Shown piece by piece: positions 1-7,047 of a stretch of 64,000 nucleotides of DNA. How positions within the stretch are numbered: position 1 is the stretch's first letter; every line of letters begins with the position of its first letter. The stretch spans positions 310,001-374,000 of the forward strand of contig NZ_JBFRGP010000004.1 of the NCBI RefSeq assembly GCF_052115385.1, in the 5' to 3' direction. The position numbers and the translations under genes are program-made. The DNA is from Dyella_D sp052115385 (GTDB lineage Bacteria > Pseudomonadota > Gammaproteobacteria > Xanthomonadales > Rhodanobacteraceae). The notes beneath the pieces are model-generated. The model was not told the DNA's origin. It was given only the letters and a program-made list of their open reading frames with translations, and did not search any database.

Positions 1-1
1 G

Positions 2-307
2 CATTCCGCGCAGGACATCAGAATCGATGACCTCAACATGGCGGTAGGCGGAGCGTCGAGCCGGCTATGCATGGATGTGCGCTCTGGCATACCGACGGAT
101 CATCAATCGGTGATCCTCTACGACTGCCATGGGGATACCAACCAACAATGGGTCACTCGTGAGGATGGCCGTATTCAAAGCCAGCGCAGGTCGTTGTTCT
201 TGCAGCCCATGTGCCTCACCGTTGAAGGGTTTCCTTCGCGCCTGACGGTACGGCCATGCCAGCTTCGTGGCGCTGATCAGGTCTTCGCTGTCAGGCAGGC
301 GCCGTAA
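2..307 (+). CDS. Ricin-type lectin-like protein, C-terminal part (5' end outside window)
   Basis: The reading frame is open back to the first bases of the window, so the gene starts upstream; the ATG at 38 is probably internal. The visible ~101 residues contain a NQQW segment like the Q-x-W motif of ricin B-type beta-trefoil lectin repeats, with several Cys residues (LCMDV, YDCHG, PMCLTV, RPCQL) spaced as in one trefoil repeat and a half. Such domains bind sugars and are usually appended to secreted enzymes or toxins. Base composition looks less GC-rich than the flanking genes, which may point to transfer. The catalytic part, if any, cannot be seen. Family assignment is moderate; function is unknown. 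Confidence 0.5.
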   Translation, partial: HSAQDIRIDDLNMAVGGASSRLCMDVRSGIPTDHQSVILYDCHGDTNQQWVTREDGRIQSQRRSLFLQPMCLTVEGFPSRLTVRPCQLRGADQVFAVRQAP

Positions 308-368
308 GCGAGGGCGATGAATGGTGGCTGGGCCGGGGTGCGCATAGCGCCTCCCGGCCTGCTTCAGC

Positions 369-806
369 TCAGCGCAATGCGCTTTCGATGAATTGCCGCA
401 GCTGCGCAGGCGGCAGCGCCCCGGCCTGCCGCGCCATCTCGCGCCCGCCGCGAAACACCATCAGCGTGGGAATACTGCGTATCCCATAACGCTGCGCCAA
501 CGTTGGCTGCGCATCCGTATCCACCTTGGCGAACCGCACCCGCGGCTCCCACAGCTGCGCGGCTTGCATGAACACCGGCGCGAACGAACGGCAGGGGCCG
601 CACCATGGCGCCCAGAAATCCACCAGCACCGGCATCTCGCCACGCAGGGCGATGGCGTCGAAGCGCGCGCTATCGAGCTCCACCGGCCGGCCTTCGAACA
701 GCGCCTGCTTGCAGCGCCCGCACACGGGTTTTTCGGCCAGCCGCTCGGAAGGCACGCGATTGAGCGCGCCACAATGAGGGCAGGGGACATTCGTGGTGGC
801 GGACAT
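369..806 (-). CDS. trxC: Thioredoxin 2 (zinc-containing thioredoxin)
   Basis: 145 residues. The N-terminus carries two CxxC pairs (CPHC and CGRC, about residues 9-32), the zinc-binding module that distinguishes thioredoxin 2 from thioredoxin 1. The thioredoxin fold follows with the active site WCGPC and the cis-proline loop (IRSIPTLMVF). TrxC reduces protein disulfides in the cytoplasm with thioredoxin reductase and is linked to the oxidative-stress response in related bacteria. Start chosen at the ATG giving MSATTNVPCPHC, which matches family length; a longer open frame upstream has no family character. Transcribed away from the next gene on the right. Confidence 0.93.
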   Translation of the reverse strand: MSATTNVPCPHCGALNRVPSERLAEKPVCGRCKQALFEGRPVELDSARFDAIALRGEMPVLVDFWAPWCGPCRSFAPVFMQAAQLWEPRVRFAKVDTDAQPTLAQRYGIRSIPTLMVFRGGREMARQAGALPPAQLRQFIESALR

Positions 807-845
807 GGCAGACTCCGGCGGCCGGTTTCGGACGCGGAGATGGTG

Positions 846-1343
846 ATGGCCGCAGCGGAAACAAGTCGTGGATCGAGTCTTGGGCTGCGCGCGCTTCAGC
901 TCGCGGGTGCGCTGTGGACTTCGCCCAACAGCTTGCTGGGCCTGCTCGCCGGCCTGTGCTGCCTGTGCCTTGGCGCGCGCCTGCAATGGCGTGGCGACGA
1001 ACTCGCGCTCAGCTTCGTCCGCGTGCGCTGGCCCGGTCGGGGTGGCGGCGCGCTGACCCTGGGCAACGTGATCCTCTACACCGGCGAGGAACTGGACACG
1101 CCCTGCCTGACCTATGCCCACCGCGCCGGCCGCGGCGCGGAAGCGCCGGTCTCGCTGGCCGCGCACGAACGCGCCCACGTCTACCAGTACATGCTGCTCG
1201 GCCCGCTGTTCCTGCCGCTGTACCTGCTATGCGGCGGGGTCAGCGTGCGCAATCCGTTCGAGCGCGCCGCCGACCGTTATGCGCGCGACGGCGGCGCGGC
1301 CTGGTGGCCATGGCTTAAAGCGGGTAGCGCACCACCAGGTTGA
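846..1343 (+). CDS. Small membrane protein with HExxH-like motif, unknown function
   Basis: About 165 residues. I do not recognise a named family. The N-terminal third has a hydrophobic segment (LLGLLAGLCCLCLG) and a second one lies after the motif HERAHVYQY (GPLFLPLYLLCGG). HERAH fits HExxH, the zinc ligand pattern of metallopeptidases, and is followed about 30 residues later by NPFERAADRYA, which could supply a third ligand (E or D). Start: ATG at 846 has GGAG six bases upstream; ATG at 840 is also possible but too close to it. The 3' end overlaps the convergent outer-membrane gene by 29 bp. A peptidase role is only an inference from the motif. Confidence 0.6.
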   Translation: MAAAETSRGSSLGLRALQLAGALWTSPNSLLGLLAGLCCLCLGARLQWRGDELALSFVRVRWPGRGGGALTLGNVILYTGEELDTPCLTYAHRAGRGAEAPVSLAAHERAHVYQYMLLGPLFLPLYLLCGGVSVRNPFERAADRYARDGGAAWWPWLKAGSAPPG

Positions 1344-2730
1344 TGCTGTTGTTCCAATAGCCGGAGCCGCCATTGCTGGCCGACGCGGCGGAGCTGCGCC
1401 CCAGTTGCAGGTCGAGGCGGCCGTTGCCGGGCAGGCGCCCTTGCAGTGACAGGCCGACGGTGTAGACGCCCGCGCCGTTGCCGTCGATCACTTGCCGCCC
1501 GCCCAACACCACCGCGCGCAGCTTCCACTGCGGATTGATGCTGTACACGCCGACCAGCCCGAACTGGCCCGAGCGGTAGTTGCGCGGATTGAAATACACG
1601 CCGCGGCTGGGTTCGCTGCTGTGGAAGATGCGCCCGGAGAACTCGGCGCCGATCGCCGCGCGGGTGCCGGCGATGTCGTAGGGACTGAGCAGCACGCGCA
1701 GCACGCCGCCGTCGCGGTGATTGCCGTCGTTGAAGTTCTGCCGGTAATAGGTGGGCAGCACGTACAGCCGCGGCGCGGGCCGCAGGCTCACGCCGGCGCT
1801 GAACAGGTTGTAGAGCAGGTGATGGTCGATCGCGGTGTCGGTCGGCACCGGCGCGCGCTCCGCGCCGGCGCTGAAGCTGAAGACGTCGCTGGGCTGCAAG
1901 GTCCAGTCGGCATTGCCCTGCAGGTAGTGCCAGCCGTTGGCGCGGCCGGGGCCGGCGTGCAGGTTGATGGTGTTGTCCTCGCCGAGGCGCAGCTGCGCGG
2001 TCAGCGACAGGTCGTCCATGCGGCGCGTGCGGCCGTCGTGGTCGAGATGCGTGGTGCCGGCGGCGACGCCCCAGCGCTGGGTGAAGTCCTCGCTCGAAGA
2101 CGGCGCGAAACGGTAGGCCGCGGCCAGGCGCCAGGTATCCAGGCCGTCGCTGTCGTGGCTGTAGCCGAAGCCGGCTTCCAACTGCGCGGCGCGGTTGAAG
2201 GCGACGTCGTCCTTGAGCAGGCCGTACTGCGTGCCGACGTAGCCGCCGGCATCCGGCGCCGGCGCGGCATCCATGTAGGTCTGGCCGCGATCGAGCCAGC
2301 CCAGCGCCTGCTCGGCGCGCAGCAGCTCCACCGTGGGGCGGGTCTGGCTCATCGCATACGGCGCGACCAGCGCGCGTGCTTCGCGCGGGTAGTCGCGCGC
2401 ATTGAGCGCCTGCGCCAGGCCAGTGGAGGCGGCCTGGCGCGCGGCGTCGTCCGGCGCGGCGTCGCGGGCGATGCGGAACGCGCGGTCGGCGGCGGCGTAA
2501 TCGCCCAGCCACAGCGTGGACTGGCCCAGGCCCATGGCGGCGGCGTAGCGCTCGTCGCGCGAACCCTGGCCGGCCAGGGCGGCGGCGAAACGGTCGCGCG
2601 CCTGCGCGGGCTGGTTGGCGGCGAGGGCCGCGCGGCCGGCGCGCAGGTCATCGGCGACCGTAGCGGATTGGGCGTGCAGCGCCGCGACCGGCGCCAGCGA
2701 CAAGGCGAACAGCAAGCGTGACGTGTTCAT
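1315..2730 (-). CDS. Outer-membrane beta-barrel protein with N-terminal TPR, YaiO/PgaA-like
   Basis: 471 residues. A signal peptide (LLFALSLAPVAALHAQS) is followed by about 130 residues of Ala-rich helical repeats resembling TPRs (ARDRFAAALAGQ, AADRAFRIARDAAPDD), then a long series of alternating hydrophobic strands ending in LVVRYPL, typical of a C-terminal beta barrel. The ATG overlaps the stop of the upstream glycosyltransferase (ATGA), so the two are translationally coupled. The arrangement resembles E. coli yaiP-yaiO, or a reduced PgaC/PgaA pair: a synthase and an outer-membrane exit port. No deacetylase gene is present. The role in polysaccharide export is an inference from domains and coupling. 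Confidence 0.72.
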   Translation of the reverse strand: MNTSRLLFALSLAPVAALHAQSATVADDLRAGRAALAANQPAQARDRFAAALAGQGSRDERYAAAMGLGQSTLWLGDYAAADRAFRIARDAAPDDAARQAASTGLAQALNARDYPREARALVAPYAMSQTRPTVELLRAEQALGWLDRGQTYMDAAPAPDAGGYVGTQYGLLKDDVAFNRAAQLEAGFGYSHDSDGLDTWRLAAAYRFAPSSSEDFTQRWGVAAGTTHLDHDGRTRRMDDLSLTAQLRLGEDNTINLHAGPGRANGWHYLQGNADWTLQPSDVFSFSAGAERAPVPTDTAIDHHLLYNLFSAGVSLRPAPRLYVLPTYYRQNFNDGNHRDGGVLRVLLSPYDIAGTRAAIGAEFSGRIFHSSEPSRGVYFNPRNYRSGQFGLVGVYSINPQWKLRAVVLGGRQVIDGNGAGVYTVGLSLQGRLPGNGRLDLQLGRSSAASASNGGSGYWNNSINLVVRYPL

Positions 2731-4127
2731 TTCGTCCCCCAGCGCTTGCGCGTCTTCAGCAGCTCGGACGCATAGCCCAGCACGCAGCCGGGTTGCAGCA
2801 CGATGCCGTAGAACAGCGTGTAGACCAGCAACCCCAGCGGGTTGTGGCGTACCTTCAGGCCCTGCGCGCGGAACATGCGCGACTGGATGAAGAACATCAG
2901 GTAATTGACCAGGCCGGCCATCGGCAGCACCAGCAGGGTCATCGGGCCGGCCAGCCAGTAGATGCCGAAGCAGGCCAGCACCAGTCCCGGAATGAAGACC
3001 AGGGTGTAGACCAGGTCCATGTAGGGAAACAGTAGGTTCCACCAGATGAAGAGCGTGCTCATGCGGCGCCGGAACAGCAGCGCGCCGTGCGCCTTGAACG
3101 CTTCGATCAGGCCGCGCGACCAGCGCTGGCGCTGGCGGATGAACTGGCTGAAGGTGGCCGGCGCATTGGTGAAGGCCACCGCGTCCTCGCAATAGCCCAC
3201 GCGATGGCCCAGGCGCAGGATCGCCCAGGTCAGCACGATGTCCTCGCCGACGTCTTCGGGCCAGCCGCCGACCTCGCGCAGGATGTCGGTGCGGTACAAC
3301 GAGAACGCGCCCTGCGCCACCAGGGTGCCCTGGAACAGGCTCTGCAGGCGCTTCACCGCGGCGATGCCGTGGAAGTAATCCCACTCCTGCATGCGCGTGA
3401 TCAGATTCTGCCGCGAATTGCGCACCAGCACCGCGCCGGCCACCGCGGCGGTGTTCGGCGGATCGCTCAGATAGCGCTCGACCAGCCGGCGCAGCGCATG
3501 CTTGTAGAGATAGGAGTCGGCATCCAGCGTGATGGTCAGCGGCTGGGTGGCGTGGCGCAGGCCGACGTTGAGCGCATTGGCCTTGCCGCCGTTGCACTTC
3601 AGGTCGATCACGTGCAGCCATGGATGATTGACGCTGCGCAGCCGGTCCATGGTGCCGTCGGTGGAGCCGTCGTTGATCACGATCACCTCCAGCACGCCGC
3701 CGTAGTACTGGCGCTCGATGCTGGCGATGGTGGAGAGGATCGAATCCTCTTCGTTGTACGCGGCGACCAGCACGGTGAGGCCGGGCAGTTCGGTGTCGGG
3801 CAGGTAGCGGCGCTGCGGGCGGCGATCCAGCAGCAGGCCGAACACCAGGAAGGCGTTCATGAAGCCGGGCAGGATCGCGACGCCGAAGATCATCGCCATC
3901 GCCAGCAGCTGGCCTTCCATCGCGGCCAGGTCGTGCAGCCAGCGGCGCGCCAGCAGGTACGACACGATCGACCAGGTCAGCGCCAGCGCGACGGTGAGCG
4001 CGAACTTCATGCGCACCGAGAGGTAATGGCGCCGGTACGACGTGCTGTCGACGGGCTTGGCGGATGCCGATGCGATCGGCGGCAGAGGCCGCGGATAGCT
4101 GGACCAGTCTTGGGCTTGCGTGCTCAT
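2727..4127 (-). CDS. Processive family 2 glycosyltransferase (PgaC/cellulose-synthase type)
   Basis: 466 residues. An N-terminal membrane segment precedes the GT-A domain with the full processive GT2 signature: DGSTD (UDP binding), DADS (metal-binding DxD), GED (catalytic base) and QRQRW (the QxxRW motif). Several C-terminal membrane segments follow. Such enzymes polymerise a UDP-sugar on the cytoplasmic face and pass the polymer through their own membrane channel. The start at MSTQAQDW is preceded by AGGGGAAAG; an earlier start 12 codons upstream lacks this. Coupled to the beta-barrel gene downstream. Substrate cannot be read from sequence; poly-GlcNAc is one possibility. Confidence 0.85.
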   Translation of the reverse strand: MSTQAQDWSSYPRPLPPIASASAKPVDSTSYRRHYLSVRMKFALTVALALTWSIVSYLLARRWLHDLAAMEGQLLAMAMIFGVAILPGFMNAFLVFGLLLDRRPQRRYLPDTELPGLTVLVAAYNEEDSILSTIASIERQYYGGVLEVIVINDGSTDGTMDRLRSVNHPWLHVIDLKCNGGKANALNVGLRHATQPLTITLDADSYLYKHALRRLVERYLSDPPNTAAVAGAVLVRNSRQNLITRMQEWDYFHGIAAVKRLQSLFQGTLVAQGAFSLYRTDILREVGGWPEDVGEDIVLTWAILRLGHRVGYCEDAVAFTNAPATFSQFIRQRQRWSRGLIEAFKAHGALLFRRRMSTLFIWWNLLFPYMDLVYTLVFIPGLVLACFGIYWLAGPMTLLVLPMAGLVNYLMFFIQSRMFRAQGLKVRHNPLGLLVYTLFYGIVLQPGCVLGYASELLKTRKRWGTK

Positions 4128-4441
4128 AGGCTTTCCCCTGGATGGCCGGTACTGGCGCAGCACTCCCTGCCGCTGCCGGCCTGGCGCCGGAGTGGAACGT
4201 GTCGCTGGTCGATGGAGTGGGCCCGCGTCCCCTGTAGCGAGTGCGCTGTCGGCGGGCTTTCCGCTGGTGTTTCACTGGATAAGCGGCAAAAGCTATGCCA
4301 CGTACGGCACAGTGAAAATGTTCAGCTAAAACATAGGGCTGCGCGTGAATCCTGGCGCAAAAGGCTGAACGGGATGCGCGAAATGTATGCGCCAGGTCAC
4401 AAAATGACAGGGCCTGACTCGGCCGGAAGTGATAGGCGCGG
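4128..4441. other. Intergenic region upstream of the glycosyltransferase operon
   Basis: 314 bases without a gene, between the start of the glycosyltransferase and the stop of the permease, both leftward. It must hold the promoter of the GT2/beta-barrel operon. It is more AT-rich around 4270-4410 and contains a nested inverted repeat: outer arms TTTCACT (4270-4276) and AGTGAAA (4311-4317), inner arms TGCC (4296-4299) and GGCA (4306-4309). I could not assign a promoter with confidence. Confidence 0.5.
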
Positions 4442-5746
4442 TCAGCGCTCCGGCGATACCCGCGGCCGCGCCGGGCGATAGCGCTGCCACAGGTATACCG
4501 GCAGCCCCAGCAGCAACAGCACGCCGCCCCACAGCAGCGCCTCCGCGCCGGTGCCGACCAGCGCCCACAGGCTGTAGGCCAGCGCCAGCGCGGCCGCCGT
4601 GCGGCGCGCCACGCTGGCCGTGCGGTCGATGCGCCACCACGCCAGCACGCTCAGCACATAGGGCAGCAGGGTGGCCGCGGTCGACAGCAGGATCGACAGG
4701 GTGAACAGCGCCACCAGCGACTTGCTGCCGTTGGCGGCGATCAGCACGCTGGCCAGCACGCTGCTGAGCAACAGGCCGAACCACGGCGTGCCGCGTGCGT
4801 CGGTGCGCGCGAACGGCGCGGGAAACAGGCCGTCCTGCGCGGCGGCGTACGGCGTCTGCCCCTGCAGCAGCACCCAGCCGTTCAGCGCGCCCAGGCACGA
4901 GACGGTAGCCACCAGCCCCATCGCCCAACCCGCGGCCGGGCCCCAGGTCTGCGCCGCCGCTGCCGCCATCGGCGCGGCCGACGCCTGCGCCACGCCATGC
5001 GGCAGCAGGCCGATCACCGCGGTGCAGGCGAGCATGGTGGCGATGCCCGCCACCAGCATGCCGGCCACGGTGGCGCGCGGCACCGTGCGCTGCGGATCGC
5101 GCACCACGCCGGTGGGCACGGTGGCCGCTTCCAGGCCGAGGAAGGCCCACAGGGTGAGCGCTGCAGTGGCGGTGGTGACCGAGGTCAGCGCCTGCCCGCT
5201 AGGATTGAACGGGCGGTACGCCGCGCCATGCACCAGCGCGAGTCCGCACACGCCGAACACCAGCAGCGGGATCACCTTCAGCGCGGTGGTGACCAGTTGC
5301 ATGCGTCCGGCTTCGCGCACGCCGGCGGCATTGATCGCCGTGCACAACCACAGCACGCCCAGCGCCGCCGCGGTGCCGCGCCAGGGCGTGGCATTGGCAG
5401 CGGGCCAGATCGCGCCGAGGCTGCCGGCGAAGGCCACCGCGATCGCCGCGTTGGCCGTCCAGACGCAGGTCCAGTAGCTCCATGCCGCGACGAAGCCGGC
5501 AGTGTCGCCGAAGGCCAGCCGCGCATAGGCATACGCGCCGCCGTGGTTGGCCACGATCTGCGCCAGCCACGCATGCACCAGCGCCAGCAGCAGCGCGCCG
5601 CCCAGGGTGAAGCCCCAGCCGAGCAGGCTGGCTGCGCCGAACGGCGCCAGCGCCGCCGGCAGCACGAACACGCCAGAACCGATCATGTTGCCCACCACCA
5701 GGGCGGTGAGCATCCACGGACCCAGCAGCCGCGCCGGTGCCTTCAT
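4442..5746 (-). CDS. APC-family amino acid/polyamine permease
   Basis: 434 residues, around 12 predicted membrane segments. The N-terminus has the APC signature GNMIGSGVFVLPAAL, the substrate-binding unwound helix of this superfamily, and later WAFLGLEAATVPTGVV, the matching helix 6 region. These proteins are inner-membrane proton antiporters or symporters for amino acids or amines. The ATG overlaps the stop codon of the upstream Rieske oxygenase (ATGA), so the pair is a coupled two-gene operon. The pairing suggests the permease imports the substrate of the oxygenase, but the substrate is not visible. Confidence 0.88.
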   Translation of the reverse strand: MKAPARLLGPWMLTALVVGNMIGSGVFVLPAALAPFGAASLLGWGFTLGGALLLALVHAWLAQIVANHGGAYAYARLAFGDTAGFVAAWSYWTCVWTANAAIAVAFAGSLGAIWPAANATPWRGTAAALGVLWLCTAINAAGVREAGRMQLVTTALKVIPLLVFGVCGLALVHGAAYRPFNPSGQALTSVTTATAALTLWAFLGLEAATVPTGVVRDPQRTVPRATVAGMLVAGIATMLACTAVIGLLPHGVAQASAAPMAAAAAQTWGPAAGWAMGLVATVSCLGALNGWVLLQGQTPYAAAQDGLFPAPFARTDARGTPWFGLLLSSVLASVLIAANGSKSLVALFTLSILLSTAATLLPYVLSVLAWWRIDRTASVARRTAAALALAYSLWALVGTGAEALLWGGVLLLLGLPVYLWQRYRPARPRVSPER

Positions 5747-6828
5747 GCCTGCGCGCTTTCGCGGTAGGCGCGGCGCAGCAGTTCGTGGAAGTGATGCACG
5801 GCGTTTTCGCGCAAGGGATTGAGCCGGCCCGCTTCGTACGAGCCCGAAGCCAGCCCGCGCTGCACGTCTTCGCAGATGGTCACGTCTTCCACCTGCACCT
5901 CGTCGCTGAAGGCGATGTCGGCGGCGCGGCGCGCGTGCGCGGCGTCGCCCGGTGCCGGCGCGTAGTAGAAATCGAACTCCACCCGGCAGCGGTCCACGCC
6001 CAGCGGCAGCACGCGATTGGTCTGCAGGCGGCCGGGCAGGATATTGAGCATGGCGTTGGGATAGAGGAAGTAATACAGCGCCTCGCCGCTGCCGTAGAGA
6101 TCGGACGCACTTTCCAGCGGGCTGTACTGGTACGAGTACCACTGCGCCGTTTCGGTGATGTAGCTGCGGTAGTCGAGCAGGCTGTTCAGGCCAGGATGGA
6201 TGTGCGGTACGTGGTAACCCTCCAGGTAGTTGTCCACGTAGACCTTCCAGTTGCAGGCGACGTCGTAGCCGACGCGGTGGTGGAATTCGAACTCGGCGAG
6301 CGAGCGATCCGGCCCCAGCCGCTGGTCGATGCCGGCGACGAACTGCTCGAACGGCGGCGCCTCGCCGACCGCCACGAACACCAGGCCCTGCCACACCTGC
6401 ACGCGCACTTCCGGCAGGCGGATCTGCGCGGGATCGAAATCCGGCGTGCGCCCCATTTCCGGCGCGCCGCGCAGTACGCCGTCCAGGCCGTAGGTCCAGC
6501 CGTGGTAGCGGCAGCGCAGCGCCGTCGCGCCCTTGCCGTCGCAGCTGGCGATCGGGCCGGCGCGATGGCGGCAGACATTGTGGAAGGCACGGATCGTATG
6601 TTCGTCGCTGCGCACCACCAGCAGCGGCAGGCCGGCGATCTGGGTCACCAGGTGATCGCCCACCTCGGCCAGCTGCGCGCGATGGCCGACCAGCTGCCAG
6701 CTGCGCGCGAACACGGCGCGCGCATCGAGCGCCGGAGCGGCGGGGTGGTTGTAGAACCGCGCGGACAGCGCCAGCGCATGGTCGAGCGCCTGCGGCGCGA
6801 GGACGTCGGGCGAAAGCAGTTCGGTCAT
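5743..6828 (-). CDS. Rieske non-heme iron oxygenase, alpha-subunit type
   Basis: 361 residues. The Rieske [2Fe-2S] ligands are C86-x-H88 and C106-x2-H109 (CRHRAG and CRYHGW). The catalytic domain has the usual NWK...DNYLEGYH segment with bridging acid D199 and iron ligands H206 and H211. This layout is shared by choline, glycine-betaine and carnitine monooxygenases as well as some aromatic dioxygenases. A reductase gene is not adjacent. Start at MTELLSP gives normal family length; an upstream extension of 40 residues runs through a repeat element and is unlikely. Coupled to an APC permease, which favours a small amine or amino-acid-like substrate; this is an inference. Confidence 0.85.
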   Translation of the reverse strand: MTELLSPDVLAPQALDHALALSARFYNHPAAPALDARAVFARSWQLVGHRAQLAEVGDHLVTQIAGLPLLVVRSDEHTIRAFHNVCRHRAGPIASCDGKGATALRCRYHGWTYGLDGVLRGAPEMGRTPDFDPAQIRLPEVRVQVWQGLVFVAVGEAPPFEQFVAGIDQRLGPDRSLAEFEFHHRVGYDVACNWKVYVDNYLEGYHVPHIHPGLNSLLDYRSYITETAQWYSYQYSPLESASDLYGSGEALYYFLYPNAMLNILPGRLQTNRVLPLGVDRCRVEFDFYYAPAPGDAAHARRAADIAFSDEVQVEDVTICEDVQRGLASGSYEAGRLNPLRENAVHHFHELLRRAYRESAQA

Positions 6829-6917
6829 GAGGGCATCCGTCGGCGGCGATAGCCGAGTATCGGTCCGACCCGCCGACGGCGTGAAGGAGCGCCGCAGCAT
6901 GCGGCGCCAGAGCGCGC

Positions 6918-7047
6918 AGGTTGGGGTGAGCGCAGCGAACCCCAACAACCCCCCACGCAGGCGGCCACACCCGTCGCGACGATCGACCGGATGCAGGTTA
7001 GCGCAGTCGCAGACGCCCGTTGGGGTTCGCTGCGCTCACCCCAACCT
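6918..7047. repeat. Paired palindromic repeat, copy A
   Basis: Two inverted copies of a 29-bp unit (6918-6946 and 7019-7047), AGGTTGGGGTGAGCGC and its reverse, separated by 72 bp. Each unit is itself a near palindrome (TTGGGGT...ACCCCAA). The same element occurs at 12282-12369, 39438-39512 and 49812-49901; copy A differs at the centre (GAGCGCAGCGAA instead of GAGCCGCAGGCGAA). The right unit runs into the helicase gene and supplies its TAG stop. It resembles REP/BIME elements. Confidence 0.9.

Noticed and set aside
331..359. GGCCGGG/CCCGGCC hairpin after the lectin gene
   Set aside because: Lacks a T-tract in either direction; not enough for a terminator call.
3087..4481. 464-residue frame opposite the glycosyltransferase
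   Set aside because: Covers the GT2 gene in antisense, and extends into the upstream gap without any family character.
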